From Halodesulfovibrio aestuarii (lineage in GTDB: Bacteria > Desulfobacterota > Desulfovibrionia > Desulfovibrionales > Desulfovibrionaceae), in assembly GCF_050571805.1 (NCBI RefSeq), contig NZ_CP192219.1: a stretch of DNA of 64,000 bases; one strand, given 5' to 3'. Both the position numbers and the translations under genes were made by a program. Under the pieces are notes generated by a model, which worked only from the letters and a program-made list of their open reading frames with translations, was not told the origin of the DNA and did no database searches. Every line of letters starts with the position of its first letter. Position 1 is the first letter of the stretch. Positions 1 through 8,933 of this stretch are shown here, piece after piece.

Positions 1-968
1 CGATGCTTACAGCCGAAGGCTATAAACCGTTGTACGCAACGCCGCCTAACCCGCTTTCCCGAGCGCGTATTGTGGAGCCTCTGGATGTTGGAGTACGCTC
101 TATCAACAGTTTGATTACCTTGGGTAAAGGGCAGCGCGTTGGTATTATGGCAGGTTCCGGTGTGGGGAAATCTACCCTGATGGGGATGATGGCTCGATAC
201 ACTGAGGCGGATATCAACGTTATTGCGCTTATCGGCGAACGTGGTCGAGAGGTTCTGGAATTCATGGAAAAGGATCTGGGCCCTGAAGGAATGAAGCGTT
301 CCGTGTTGCTTGTGGCGACATCTGACCAGTCTCCGCTTGTCCGTATGCGTGCTGCATATGCTGCAACTGCAGTGGCGGAATTTTACCGTGATCAGGGCAA
401 AAACGTTCTGCTTATGATGGACTCAGTAACCCGGTTCGCAATGGCAGCCCGTGAGGTTGGCCTTGCAACAGGCGAACCGCCAACAACCAAAGGGTACACC
501 CCTACTGTATTCACTCAGCTTCCAAAACTTCTGGAACGTGCAGGTAACAGCGAGACGGGCAGTATTACCGGAATTTACACTGTTCTTGTTGACGGTGACG
601 ATTTTAACGAACCGATTGCAGATGCTGTACGTTCAATTCTCGACGGACACATTGTTTTAACGCGTGATCTTGCAGATAACGGACATTATCCTGCAATCGA
701 CGTTTTACGGTCTGTATCCCGCCTACGTAGCGATATTTGTACACGTGAAGTTATCGAGGAAGGTCAGTCTGTAACCAAGTTGCTGGCTGCGTATAAGAAA
801 GTGGAAGATATGGTAAACATTGGCGCCTATTCCCATGGGTCAAACCCTGTGGTTGATAAAGCGATCTCGATGGTTCCGAAAGTAAACGAATTTTTGCAGC
901 AGAGGGTAGAAGATCCTTGTACAATTGAGGAAGCCTATTCCCAGCTGCATACTTTGGTACAACAATAA
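1..968 (+). CDS. fliI: Flagellum-specific ATPase FliI (5'-truncated by window edge)
   Basis: This is the C-terminal ~321 residues of the FliI ATPase, which energises export of flagellar subunits through the type III apparatus at the inner face of the membrane. The visible part carries the Walker A loop GSGVGKST near residue 52 of the fragment, the Walker B region LLMMDSVTRFAMA, and the FliI/F1-beta-type segment GEPPTTKGYTPTVF. The frame is open to the left edge, so the ATG at position 3 is unlikely to be the real start; family members are about 440 residues, so roughly a quarter is missing. No fliJ follows on the right; a strong terminator does. Identification is by recognition of the conserved motifs. 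Confidence 0.95.
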   Translation, partial: MLTAEGYKPLYATPPNPLSRARIVEPLDVGVRSINSLITLGKGQRVGIMAGSGVGKSTLMGMMARYTEADINVIALIGERGREVLEFMEKDLGPEGMKRSVLLVATSDQSPLVRMRAAYAATAVAEFYRDQGKNVLLMMDSVTRFAMAAREVGLATGEPPTTKGYTPTVFTQLPKLLERAGNSETGSITGIYTVLVDGDDFNEPIADAVRSILDGHIVLTRDLADNGHYPAIDVLRSVSRLRSDICTREVIEEGQSVTKLLAAYKKVEDMVNIGAYSHGSNPVVDKAISMVPKVNEFLQQRVEDPCTIEEAYSQLHTLVQQ

Positions 969-1084
969 ATCAGGGTAGCCGAAAGCAACGGGAAGGGACG
1001 CCCGTACTCCAGCGCACTGTAACGGCGATATGACAGTACGCATCGCTGAAAGGTTGCTTTGTTTAATGCAGTACACATGAAAAA

Positions 1085-1116
1085 GGGTCGTGACATTATG
1101 TCACGACCCTTTTTTA
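1085..1116. terminator. Bidirectional rho-independent terminator between fliI and the CstA-type gene
   Basis: A perfect 10-bp stem (GGGTCGTGAC / GTCACGACCC) with an ATTAT loop is followed by a T run on the plus strand and preceded by an A run. It can therefore end transcripts from both convergent neighbours. Confidence 0.9.
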
Positions 1117-1117
1117 T

Positions 1118-2563
1118 TTAATTAGAAGTGGTAACGCTCTTTGCAGCAGACAGTTTGTTGCTTTTGAGCATGAACCATATGAAGCAGAATGCTGCGAAGG
1201 CTGCGCCAACGATAACAGATGTTTCGTACGGCATGTTGAAGCCGATTTTTGCATTACACAGATAGGTTGCGGATACGGCAGTCATAAAGGTTGCCGGAAC
1301 AGTCGCAATCCAGTGTGCTTTTGCGTGGCGGGCAAGGTATACACCGGCAGTCCAGAGAACGATAGTTGCGAGAGCCTGGTTGGTGAGACCGAAGTAGCGC
1401 CAGATTACGGAGAATTCGGTTTTGGTGATTGCAAAGCCAATAAGGAAGAGCGGAACAGCAATCATCAGACGTTTGGAGTTCTCTTTCTGAGAGAATTTGA
1501 AGAAGTCTGCGATGATGAGGCGTGCAGAACGGAATGCGGTGTCACCGGAGGTGATTGGAAGTGCAATAACACCGATAACGGCAAGGAAACCACCAATAGG
1601 GCCCATGAGGGTTGTAGAAATCTGGTCAACAACAGCAGCAGGGCCACCATTTGCCAGAGCTGCCTGAAGTGCTTCAGGAGTCTGGTAGAAGCTCATACCA
1701 AGAGTTACCCACACGAGTGCGATAAGTCCTTCGCCGATCATTGCACCGTAGAATACCGGACGGCCATTGCTTTCTTTAGTAATGCAGCGAGCCATGAGTG
1801 GAGACTGGGTTGCGTGGAAGCCGGATACTGCACCACATGCGATGGTGATGAAGATGAGCGGCCACATTGGCAGGTCTTTTGGATGAGTGTTATGTAAATC
1901 GAGGCCGTTCGGGTAGAAGTCGTAACCTTTTACCATAAGCATGGTGATAAGGCCGAACGCCATGATGAGCAGTGCAACACCGAAGAGCGGGTAAATACGT
2001 CCGATGATTTTATCAACAGGAAGGATGGTAGCAATGAAGTAGTAAACGAAGATGAAAGAGGTCCAGACGTATTTTGCAATAACAGGGTCGAGGCCAAAGT
2101 TGATTTTTTTAGCAAGAAGTGCAGCAGGGCCGAGAACAAATACCACACCTACGAGCAGCAGCAGGACGATGGAAATAATGTTCATAAGCTGTTTAGCCGT
2201 TAGGCCGAGGTTTGCACCTACGATTTCCGGAATAGATTTGCCGTTTTCACGAACGGAAAGCATGCCGGAGAAATAGTCGTGAACGCCACCTGCAAAGATA
2301 CAGCCGATAACAACCCATACAAGGGCGACTGGACCGTACAGGGCACCGAGGATTGGGCCAAAGATTGGACCAAGGCCAGCAATGTTGAGCAGTTGAATGA
2401 GGTTAATGTTCCACATTTTGATGGGAACAAAGTCGACACCGTCTTCAAGACGGATAGCAGGAGTCGGGATACTGTCATCAACACCAAAGATATTTTCTAC
2501 AAGCTTACCGTAGGTAAAATACCCGAGGATAAGGATTGCAGCAGCAATAAAAAAGTAAACCAT
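1118..2563 (-). CDS. cstA: CstA-family carbon starvation / peptide or pyruvate carrier
   Basis: A 481-residue polytopic inner-membrane protein of the CstA family, whose characterised members import peptides or pyruvate during carbon limitation. Visible family features are the N-terminal membrane helix (VYFFIAAAILILGYFTYGK), the GLGPIFGPILGALYGP segment and GGVHDYFSGMLSVRENG. It is much shorter than E. coli CstA (about 700 residues) and resembles the short form seen in many anaerobes. I place the start at the ATG at 2563 because AAAGGAA lies 5-8 bases upstream; the in-frame TTG at 2614 lacks a ribosome site. It is a single-gene unit ending at the shared terminator with fliI. Substrate cannot be decided from sequence. 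Confidence 0.85.
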   Translation of the reverse strand: MVYFFIAAAILILGYFTYGKLVENIFGVDDSIPTPAIRLEDGVDFVPIKMWNINLIQLLNIAGLGPIFGPILGALYGPVALVWVVIGCIFAGGVHDYFSGMLSVRENGKSIPEIVGANLGLTAKQLMNIISIVLLLLVGVVFVLGPAALLAKKINFGLDPVIAKYVWTSFIFVYYFIATILPVDKIIGRIYPLFGVALLIMAFGLITMLMVKGYDFYPNGLDLHNTHPKDLPMWPLIFITIACGAVSGFHATQSPLMARCITKESNGRPVFYGAMIGEGLIALVWVTLGMSFYQTPEALQAALANGGPAAVVDQISTTLMGPIGGFLAVIGVIALPITSGDTAFRSARLIIADFFKFSQKENSKRLMIAVPLFLIGFAITKTEFSVIWRYFGLTNQALATIVLWTAGVYLARHAKAHWIATVPATFMTAVSATYLCNAKIGFNMPYETSVIVGAAFAAFCFIWFMLKSNKLSAAKSVTTSN

Positions 2564-2935
2564 GCTTGTTCCTTTTGCGCTAAGGCGCATGAATATGAGA
2601 TTTTTTGCTTTCAAAAAAGCAGGTTATTGCAGGAGACAGGTAACTGCATATCGTGAAAGCTGTTGTTACATACAAAAATCATCATTCAGAGCCAAAGAGA
2701 AGATTGTAAAAAAAAGTAAAAATACTGTTTTTTCAAAAGGTTCAGCGTTTTAACTTCCTAAAATAATGGCAGATACAGTTTTTTTTAGCTGCGATACGCT
2801 TAAGTTGTTAATGAACACTTGTTTTCTACTGTTAGAGTCTAGAAAAGGTAGATATATTCTTGACATTCAATGTTTTTTTGAGCTGTACGATTTTTGTATA
2901 ACCAGTATCGGATGAGTGATGTGACGTCGCTATAA

Positions 2936-2957
2936 ACCTGTAACAAATGTTACAGGT
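2936..2957. promoter_or_regulatory. CRP/FNR-type palindrome in the intergenic region
   Basis: A perfect 9-bp inverted repeat (ACCTGTAAC / GTTACAGGT) separated by AAAT contains TGTAA-N6-TTACA, the general shape of CRP/FNR-family operators. It lies about 370 bp upstream of the CstA-type gene and 330 bp from tRNA-Arg. Apart from this, 2564-3226 holds no recognisable gene. Confidence 0.4.
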
Positions 2958-3226
2958 AGCGGGCAGGTCAAAAGCTAAGTTTGAAAAAAAGTGTTACCGG
3001 TCCTTGATAGCAAACTCTCGCCGATAAATTACGATTCCCCTTGATGCTGTTTGCCACAAGTATGGGGTATACCTTCCTAGATGTTTACTTGCAGTCTCCT
3101 GAAGTACCTTTTTAAGGAACCTCAAAGAATGTAGTAAAGAGCATATCATCTGTGTATGTCACGTTGACGGTGAATCCTGCACAAACATTTCAGTTTTCAG
3201 CATCTTATAAAACCGAACAAACAAAA

Positions 3227-3259
3227 AAAGGAACCCCATGTTATACAAGGGGTTCCTTT
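3227..3259 (-). terminator. Terminator of tRNA-Arg
   Basis: An 11-bp stem (AAAGGAACCCC / GGGGTTCCTTT) with an 11-base loop. On the minus strand it is followed by a seven-T run, placing it about 30 bases beyond the tRNA 3' end. Confidence 0.85.
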
Positions 3260-3288
3260 ACAATATCTTTCAATAAGATTGTTCAGCG

Positions 3289-3365
<77 letters not shown>

Positions 3366-3374
3366 GTGCGCGAT

Positions 3375-3403
3375 TAAGTAGACTTGAGCGTCAATGATGT
3401 CAA
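3375..3403 (-). promoter_or_regulatory. Sigma-70 promoter of tRNA-Arg
   Basis: On the minus strand a consensus -35 TTGACA (3403-3398) is followed after 17 bases by TACTTA (3380-3375). The predicted start is a few bases before the mature tRNA 5' end. Confidence 0.6.
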
Positions 3404-3734
3404 GTTATATAACGCGTTGGCATGCCCTGTCAGCATAAAATGGTGTAAAGTTGCAAAACGGGAAGCAGGTAAAATATAACGGGGCTGAACATTGGTGGCA
3501 TGCTTGAAGGTATGCTATGATGTCTCGAGGTGTCTCGAGAAATACTATGATTCGGCATTTAATCACATATTTGTTATTTTGACTAACATGAGCTACATAT
3601 ATTTTAAGCTTGGCACAACAAATTTAAAAAAAATAAGCAAAAAATAGCAAAATTGTATAAAAAAGCAGAAAAAATCCACTTAATAAGTTATTTCGCTAGC
3701 ACTCGTATCATTAGTTTGTTAAAGCCGCTTGCAT

Positions 3735-3775
3735 GGCAAGAACGCAAAGAGAAATGTCTTTGCTGTTAGTTTGCC
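3735..3775 (+). other. Long hairpin in the leader region of the ubiX-like gene
   Basis: An inner stem GCAAAGA / TCTTTGC (3744-3750 with 3757-3763) sits inside an outer stem GGCAA / TTGCC. A second hairpin CGGAACA-GCAA-TGTTCCG at 3801-3818, closed by a GNRA tetraloop, follows immediately before the ribosome site. No T run follows either, so they are not ordinary terminators. The rest of 3366-3734 is AT-rich with only a tandem TGTCTCGAG repeat at 3521-3540. Confidence 0.45.
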
Positions 3776-3834
3776 TTTCCCGCGTTTATTAATGTTACAA
3801 CGGAACAGCAATGTTCCGATAGTAAGTGAGAGTC

Positions 3835-4398
3835 ATGAAAAAGATTGTTGTAGCAGTGACAGGTGCTAGCGGTATGCCGCTGACTGTTTTGTTGCTCAAA
3901 GAACTCGCCGCCACTTCTCAGGCTGAGATACACCTGATTGTATCTGATGCAGCCAAGACAGTCCTTGAGCTTGAGTCAGGGCTGGGTCTCGATCACCTCA
4001 CCTCCTACGCAAACTTTGTTTATACGCAACATGAAGTCGGGGCAGCACCGGCAAGTGGCTCCTGGTTGCACGATGGCATGATTATTTGTCCGTGTTCTAT
4101 GGCTTCTCTTGGTGCAATTGCTAACGGCATAGGTTCTAACCTTATACATAGAGCTGCTGACGTGACTTTGAAAGAACGCAGGAAACTCATTCTTGTTCCT
4201 CGCGAAACGCCGCTGAATCGTATACACTTGCAGAATATGCTCGCTGCTGATGAAGCCGGTGCGCTTATTATGCCGCCTACTCCGGGCTTTTATTCAAAGC
4301 CTGAGACAATAGAAGATATTTGTACTCATCTGGTAGGTAGAATGCTCGATCATTTAGGCATTGAGCATGCTTTAGTTAAACGCTGGAACGGCATGTAG
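3835..4398 (+). CDS. ubiX: UbiX-family flavin prenyltransferase
   Basis: A 187-residue protein of the UbiX/Pad1 family, which attaches a dimethylallyl group to FMN to make the prenylated flavin cofactor of UbiD-type decarboxylases. The N-terminus has the flavin-binding VAVTGASGMP, there is a CPCSMASLGAIANGIGSNLIHRAADVTLKE segment in the middle (residues ~83-112), and the LVPRETPLN motif typical of the family. The start is the ATG at 3835 with AAGTGAG about 6 bases upstream; the in-frame GTG at 3826 is inside that site. No ubiD partner is adjacent; the next gene is a metallo-hydrolase 29 bases away. Confidence 0.88.
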   Translation: MKKIVVAVTGASGMPLTVLLLKELAATSQAEIHLIVSDAAKTVLELESGLGLDHLTSYANFVYTQHEVGAAPASGSWLHDGMIICPCSMASLGAIANGIGSNLIHRAADVTLKERRKLILVPRETPLNRIHLQNMLAADEAGALIMPPTPGFYSKPETIEDICTHLVGRMLDHLGIEHALVKRWNGM

Positions 4399-4427
4399 CC
4401 GTTGCAACTTTAGCCGGAGGACACCCC

Positions 4428-5147
4428 ATGCAGGAATTGCAATGGAATGGACACGCTAATTTTCAACTGAAAACTCCTTCTGCGACAATATTAATTGATC
4501 CATTTTTTGAAGGAAATCCCTCTGCCGCCAGTACATGGCAAAGGGCATCAAAGCCGGATGCTGTGTTTGTTACCCACGATCATGGTGATCATACCGGTTC
4601 AGCAGTAGAAATTTGTAAAGCCACAGGCGCAATGCTTGGTGCTATAGTAGGTACAGCTCAAAAATTTGTTGAGGCTGGTGTTCCGCAGGAACAGGTTATT
4701 AATGGATCCGGTTTTAATATTGGTGGTACCATTGTTGTGGAAGGTGTGAGTGTGACTATGACGCAAGCATACCACTCCACAGAGTCCGGTGCTCCCGTCG
4801 GATATATTTTCCGATTGGACGACGGATACACGGTGTACCATGCCGGTGACACAGGAATTTTTTCTGGAATGGAATTATGGGGGCGGTTATATGACATTGA
4901 TCTCGCCCTGCTGCCGATAGGCGGCGTGTATACCATGGATGCAAAACAGGCAGCGCTTGCATGCCGCCTGCTAAAGTGCAAAAGCGTTGTGCCGATGCAT
5001 TGGGGCACCTTCCCCGTCCTTGAACAGAATACAAAAGATTTTGCTTACCAGTTACAGAACTATGCTCCGAATTGCCGTCTGTATGACTTGAAACCGGGCG
5101 ATAGTTTGAAGCTTGAAAATACAACCGCTGCAACTTGCAAATGTTAG
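4428..5147 (+). CDS. UPF0173-type metal-dependent hydrolase (metallo-beta-lactamase fold)
   Basis: A 239-residue member of the metallo-beta-lactamase superfamily, close in shape to the UPF0173/YtkL group. The zinc-binding signature THDHGDHTG is at residues ~48-56, a further metal ligand is in VYHAGDTGIF, and the C-terminal PMHWGTFPVL supplies another histidine. There is no signal peptide, so it is cytoplasmic. A strong GGAGG lies 8 bases before the ATG. It probably shares a transcript with the UbiX-type gene. The substrate is unknown for this group. Confidence 0.85.
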   Translation: MQELQWNGHANFQLKTPSATILIDPFFEGNPSAASTWQRASKPDAVFVTHDHGDHTGSAVEICKATGAMLGAIVGTAQKFVEAGVPQEQVINGSGFNIGGTIVVEGVSVTMTQAYHSTESGAPVGYIFRLDDGYTVYHAGDTGIFSGMELWGRLYDIDLALLPIGGVYTMDAKQAALACRLLKCKSVVPMHWGTFPVLEQNTKDFAYQLQNYAPNCRLYDLKPGDSLKLENTTAATCKC

Positions 5148-5159
5148 CAACGGTTAGAT

Positions 5160-5486
5160 ATGGTTGCATTGACTGGTATCGTGCAAGATAAAACGATGTC
5201 GATGAAAAATAGTTGGGTAGTCTATCTTGTGCAATGTGCAGACGGTTCGCTCTACTGCGGCATAACAACCGATATGGACAGACGCCTTGGTGAACATAAC
5301 TCGGGAAAAGGAGCAAAGTATACTCGCTCCAGACGCCCGGTGTCCCTGATCGCCAGCGCCTTTGTTCCGGATCGGAGCACAGCTTCTAAGATAGAATGTA
5401 ACATAAAAAGACAGCCCTCCGGCAAGAAAGTCGATACTCTGAACAGGTGCGTCAGGGAACTCGCTTCTTCTGCAGCGCAGTCATAA
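5160..5486 (+). CDS. GIY-YIG domain protein (UPF0213/YhbQ-like)
   Basis: A 108-residue protein made almost entirely of a single GIY-YIG nuclease domain. The family signature appears as VYLVQCADGSLYCGITTDMDRRLGEHN, followed by the GKGAKYTRSRRPV segment and a glutamate in ASKIECNIKR at the usual catalytic position. The tyrosine and arginine characteristic of the fold are present. The first 12 residues before MSMKNSW are unlike the family, so ATG codons at 5196 or 5202 are possible starts; none has a clear ribosome site. Small proteins of this group have been linked to DNA repair or nucleic-acid cleavage, but the role here is unknown. Confidence 0.8.
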   Translation: MVALTGIVQDKTMSMKNSWVVYLVQCADGSLYCGITTDMDRRLGEHNSGKGAKYTRSRRPVSLIASAFVPDRSTASKIECNIKRQPSGKKVDTLNRCVRELASSAAQS

Positions 5487-5516
5487 GATGCCAGTTAGTG
5501 CATAAGGAATTTTATT

Positions 5517-7115
5517 ATGGAACGATGTATTTTTTCTGAACTCCCTCTCTCTCCGGAGTTATTAAAGTCTATTGAAGACATGGGATTTGAAGAAGCATCT
5601 CCAATTCAGGCTATGGCCATTCCTCCTCTTCTCGAAGGCAAGGACGTAATTGGTCAGGCTCAAACCGGTACGGGTAAAACCGCAGCGTTCGGTATTCCAG
5701 TTTTGGAAAAGGTCGACGTGCGTTTAAAATCTCCACAGGCAATCATTCTTTGCCCTACTCGTGAGCTCGCTATTCAGGTTGCAACAGAAATCAGCCAACT
5801 TGCAAAACGTAAGCGCGGCGTTTTTGTTCTGCCAATCTACGGTGGCCAGCCAATCGAGCGTCAGATTAAAGCTCTGCGCCGCGGCGTTCAGGTTATTGTA
5901 GGTACCCCGGGCCGTATGATGGACCACATGAAACGTGGTACTATTTCTCTTCAGGAAATTAGCATGGCTGTTCTTGATGAAGCGGACGAAATGCTCGATA
6001 TGGGCTTCCGCGATGACATTGAGTTCATCCTTGAGCAAGTACCTGAGAAAAGCCAGACTGTATTCTTCTCCGCTACTATGCGTGATGAGATTTTGCAGCT
6101 TGCAAAACGCTTCCTCAACGCTCCAGAATTCCTCAAAGTTACTCAGAAAGTACTTACTGTTCCTAATATCGAACAGATTTACTATGAAGTTCGTCCGTTC
6201 CAGAAAATGGATGCGCTTTGTCGTGTACTCGATGTATATAATCCAAAGCTTACCATCGTATTCTGCTCCACCAAACGCGGTGTTGACGAACTTACAGCGA
6301 ATCTTCAGGGTCGTGGTTATCAGGCAGACGGGCTGCATGGTAACTTGAACCAGACCCAGCGTGATCGCGTTATGAACCGTTTCCGTAAAGGTACTATTGA
6401 AGTGCTCGTTGCAACAGACGTAGCAGCTCGTGGTATTGACGTAGATGACGTTGAAGCTGTTGTTAACTACGATATTCCAAACGATGTTGAGTACTACGTT
6501 CACCGTATTGGCCGTACCGGTCGTGCAGGACGTATGGGGCGTGCATTCACCTTTGTTTCCGGTAAAGAATTCTGGAAACTTCGCGATATCAAACGCTTCA
6601 CCAAAGCTCGCATCGTTCAGCATCAGGTTCCAACCATTGCGGACGTTGAAAATGCGAAATCAAGCAAACTGCTCGACGAAATTCGCGACAACATCCACAA
6701 GCATGAACTTGACCGTTACCTTACAATCGTTGACGATTTCATTCAGAACGAATTTGATGGTGACCTCACTACTGCTGAGATGGCAGCTGCTCTGCTTAAA
6801 ATTCTTATGCACCGTGACCTCGGTGACGCAATGCCTGAGCAGAAGAAATCATTCGGTGACACCGGCGCACAGGCAGGCATGGTTCGTCTGTTTATCAACA
6901 TTGGTCGTAAGAACCGCATCGGCGCTCGCGATATCGTAGGCGCTATTGCTGGCGAATCCGGACTTCCTGGTAAAATGATCGGTGCAATTGATATTTATGA
7001 CCGTTTCACCTTCGTTGAAGTTCCGGAAGACTACGCACAGGAAGTTCTTAATGTAATGAACGGCAACCAGATTCGTGGCAACAAATTGTTTGTTGAACCT
7101 GCTTCCCGTCGATAA
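5517..7115 (+). CDS. deaD: DEAD-box ATP-dependent RNA helicase (DeaD/CsdA type)
   Basis: A 532-residue RNA helicase with all superfamily 2 motifs: Q motif near residue 30, Walker A AQTGTGKT (48-55), PTRELA (~80), TPGR (~130), DEAD (154-157), SAT and HRIGRTGRAGR. The C-terminal ~75 residues (VRLFINIGRKNRIGARDIVGAI onward) form a DbpA-type RNA-binding domain, as in CsdA/DeaD proteins acting in ribosome assembly and cold adaptation. It is shorter than E. coli DeaD and lacks a basic tail. AAGGAA precedes the ATG at 5517, and a strong terminator follows 25 bases after the stop. Confidence 0.93.
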   Translation: MERCIFSELPLSPELLKSIEDMGFEEASPIQAMAIPPLLEGKDVIGQAQTGTGKTAAFGIPVLEKVDVRLKSPQAIILCPTRELAIQVATEISQLAKRKRGVFVLPIYGGQPIERQIKALRRGVQVIVGTPGRMMDHMKRGTISLQEISMAVLDEADEMLDMGFRDDIEFILEQVPEKSQTVFFSATMRDEILQLAKRFLNAPEFLKVTQKVLTVPNIEQIYYEVRPFQKMDALCRVLDVYNPKLTIVFCSTKRGVDELTANLQGRGYQADGLHGNLNQTQRDRVMNRFRKGTIEVLVATDVAARGIDVDDVEAVVNYDIPNDVEYYVHRIGRTGRAGRMGRAFTFVSGKEFWKLRDIKRFTKARIVQHQVPTIADVENAKSSKLLDEIRDNIHKHELDRYLTIVDDFIQNEFDGDLTTAEMAAALLKILMHRDLGDAMPEQKKSFGDTGAQAGMVRLFINIGRKNRIGARDIVGAIAGESGLPGKMIGAIDIYDRFTFVEVPEDYAQEVLNVMNGNQIRGNKLFVEPASRR

Positions 7116-7138
7116 GACTTCTGAAGTATAGAAATGAG

Positions 7139-7167
7139 AAAGGCTGCCTGATGGGCAGCCTTTTTTT
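7139..7167 (+). terminator. Terminator of the DEAD-box helicase gene
   Basis: Stem AAAGGCTGCC / GGCAGCCTTT with a five-base loop, followed by a run of seven T on the plus strand. Confidence 0.9.
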
Positions 7168-7300
7168 ATGGCTCGGGGAAGATGTTGCATACTGTTGTGA
7201 TGCAAATCGAGTTAACTGCCTGACAGTGGTATAAAAGACAGCGTAAGACTTGTTTTAATGGCCCCCTGTTGCGTAACAGTTTGCGCGAGCAGTATTGCTA

Positions 7301-8668
7301 TTAATTTTGTTGTTGCAATGGGGCAATATTCATATCTTCAAGGTAGTTTTTTGCATCGTTAGAACTGGAGAAATGAACAAGCGGTGCGATAATTTTATTT
7401 TTATCGGGCATGCGGAACAGACCATAAATTGAGTCATTGGTAAGCATACCCATAGTGCCACCCGTATCCTCGCCTAGTTCGATAAGGTAGGATTGGAGAC
7501 ATGTTCCTTTAAAGTCCGGCGCCAGTGACTGGCATATCTCTGAGGGAATTTCCGCAAGCAATGTATATTCTTCACGTAGTGTGTATATGTCCTTTTCTTG
7601 TTCAAAGCGAACCGTCTTTTCTTTCGTTTTAACGTGGTTGAACGCAGGAGTAGGTGTTGCCGGATTTATAAGGGAGGGCGTGAGGTCTTCTCTGCGTGCA
7701 GAAATTTTCGCGAGGGGGAGGCTGCTAAGGTATTTCCCTGTGTTTCGCAGGAAATCTTCTTTAGGGGTAATGGAGAATTGTTTAGCGATGTACTCATAGT
7801 ATTCATTAGATATGCCCGGACGGCTGAGTCTGTCTGGGGTCAGCATTTTTCCATCGATAACCCATCCTGTCGGAAGATCGGCTGCATAGAATTTTTCCGG
7901 TACATATTTCCAAACGCTTCGAATAGTAAATTCATTTGAAGACAAGGGTGTTATCCAGATTTCCCCCCTCCCCATTGCAACTCCGCGCCAGCTGTGCACG
8001 TAGCAGGTCGGGCCATATTCCAGAATGGTGTCGCGGAAATCGTCAGTAAAGACTTCAGAAAAAGTTTTTCCGTCCATGTATCGATTACGAAGCCCTCTGG
8101 ACAGCTCACTTTTAATGTGTGTGCGGAAGGCTGCTAAATCCTTATTCTCAACAGCATCAACAATGCCTTGGGTAAACCGGTAGAGGGCTTCTGAGTCAAC
8201 CTTCCAGAATAAACCATTCCTTAGCGCGGTATCAGAACAATTTCTGCTAATGGCTTTATGACATGCCGCAAGAATAGCCTTCATGGAGTCAAAAAGCTCT
8301 TTTGGCTCATTTTTAGGATACTGTTCGACCATGAGCTCTCCAAGTTCCAAGCACTTTTCATACTTCTCTGCATGAAAGCGTGAGAGCATCAGATGGTGCA
8401 TGAACCAGTTGTGAATGTTCTGCTCTTTCTGTTGCTCGGTCGTTCTGTTCGCGCCTTTGTATTCAAAGGTTTTTGCAAGAATAGGACATTGAGCATATTT
8501 CTCTTCAAGAATCAGATTGGCAATTCCGTATTGTCCTATTTCATCTTTTTCCGAAAATTGCTTTTGAGCTTTGACAAGAGCTTCAGGGGAACATGGACCT
8601 ATCTGCTGTCCTCCATATGTTGTTTGGAAAGAGAACAGGATAAGGATGAGTGGCAATAATTTTCGCAT
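7301..8668 (-). CDS. Secreted protein of unknown function
   Basis: I do not recognise this 455-residue protein. It has a typical signal peptide (MRKLLPLILILFSFQTTYGG, cleavage near residue 19-20), so it is probably periplasmic. The mature part starts GPCSPEALVKAQ and has an alpha-helical N-terminal half with several cysteines (GPCS, AQCP, KCLEL, AACHK, RNCSD) that could form disulfides. A central region (about 190-270) looks beta-rich, and the C-terminus is glutamine-rich. The N-terminal half could be TPR-like but no repeat is convincing. It stands alone, with GGA about 9 bases before the ATG and an inverted repeat in its promoter region. Confidence 0.8.
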   Translation of the reverse strand: MRKLLPLILILFSFQTTYGGQQIGPCSPEALVKAQKQFSEKDEIGQYGIANLILEEKYAQCPILAKTFEYKGANRTTEQQKEQNIHNWFMHHLMLSRFHAEKYEKCLELGELMVEQYPKNEPKELFDSMKAILAACHKAISRNCSDTALRNGLFWKVDSEALYRFTQGIVDAVENKDLAAFRTHIKSELSRGLRNRYMDGKTFSEVFTDDFRDTILEYGPTCYVHSWRGVAMGRGEIWITPLSSNEFTIRSVWKYVPEKFYAADLPTGWVIDGKMLTPDRLSRPGISNEYYEYIAKQFSITPKEDFLRNTGKYLSSLPLAKISARREDLTPSLINPATPTPAFNHVKTKEKTVRFEQEKDIYTLREEYTLLAEIPSEICQSLAPDFKGTCLQSYLIELGEDTGGTMGMLTNDSIYGLFRMPDKNKIIAPLVHFSSSNDAKNYLEDMNIAPLQQQN

Positions 8669-8710
8669 AAGAGCATCCTGAAAACGTAGAAAAATTAGCG
8701 GAATGATTTT

Positions 8711-8737
8711 GGTAAAGAATATAAAACATTCTTTACC
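8711..8737. promoter_or_regulatory. 10-bp inverted repeat upstream of the secreted protein gene
   Basis: GGTAAAGAAT and ATTCTTTACC form a perfect repeat around a 7-base spacer, about 43 bases upstream of the ATG at 8668. Placement and symmetry suit an operator; no T run follows, so a terminator is unlikely. Confidence 0.4.
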
Positions 8738-8822
8738 TCGTCGATATGATTGTAATATTTTTTAGTCTGTCATCTGAACGGGATGCTCAGGGATAGCATC
8801 GAATGAACTGGAAGAAGAAAAT

Positions 8823-8854
8823 ACGGGCACGCGCTAGTTTTTGCGCGTGCCCGT
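8823..8854 (-). terminator. Terminator of the permease operon
   Basis: Perfect 12-bp stem (ACGGGCACGCGC / GCGCGTGCCCGT) with an 8-base loop, followed on the minus strand by TATTTTCTTC. It lies 80 bases downstream of the last EamA gene. Confidence 0.75.
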
Positions 8855-8933
8855 ACTGTGGATGGCGGGTTTTATACCTGTAAAAAATGCTTACTTATCG
8901 GGTTATGAATGCCGCGACGGTACTAATGTGGCT

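Noticed and set aside
1313..1897. 194-codon open frame antisense to the CstA-type gene
   Set aside because: The product is an improbable cysteine-rich polypeptide and the opposite strand encodes a clear membrane protein.
3521..3540. Tandem TGTCTCGAG repeat
   Set aside because: Only two units, without link to a promoter or gene; not enough to call a regulatory site or repeat array.
5724..6623. 299-codon open frame antisense to the DEAD-box helicase
   Set aside because: It has no ribosome site, and the composition is the mirror of a strongly coding helicase frame with all motifs intact.
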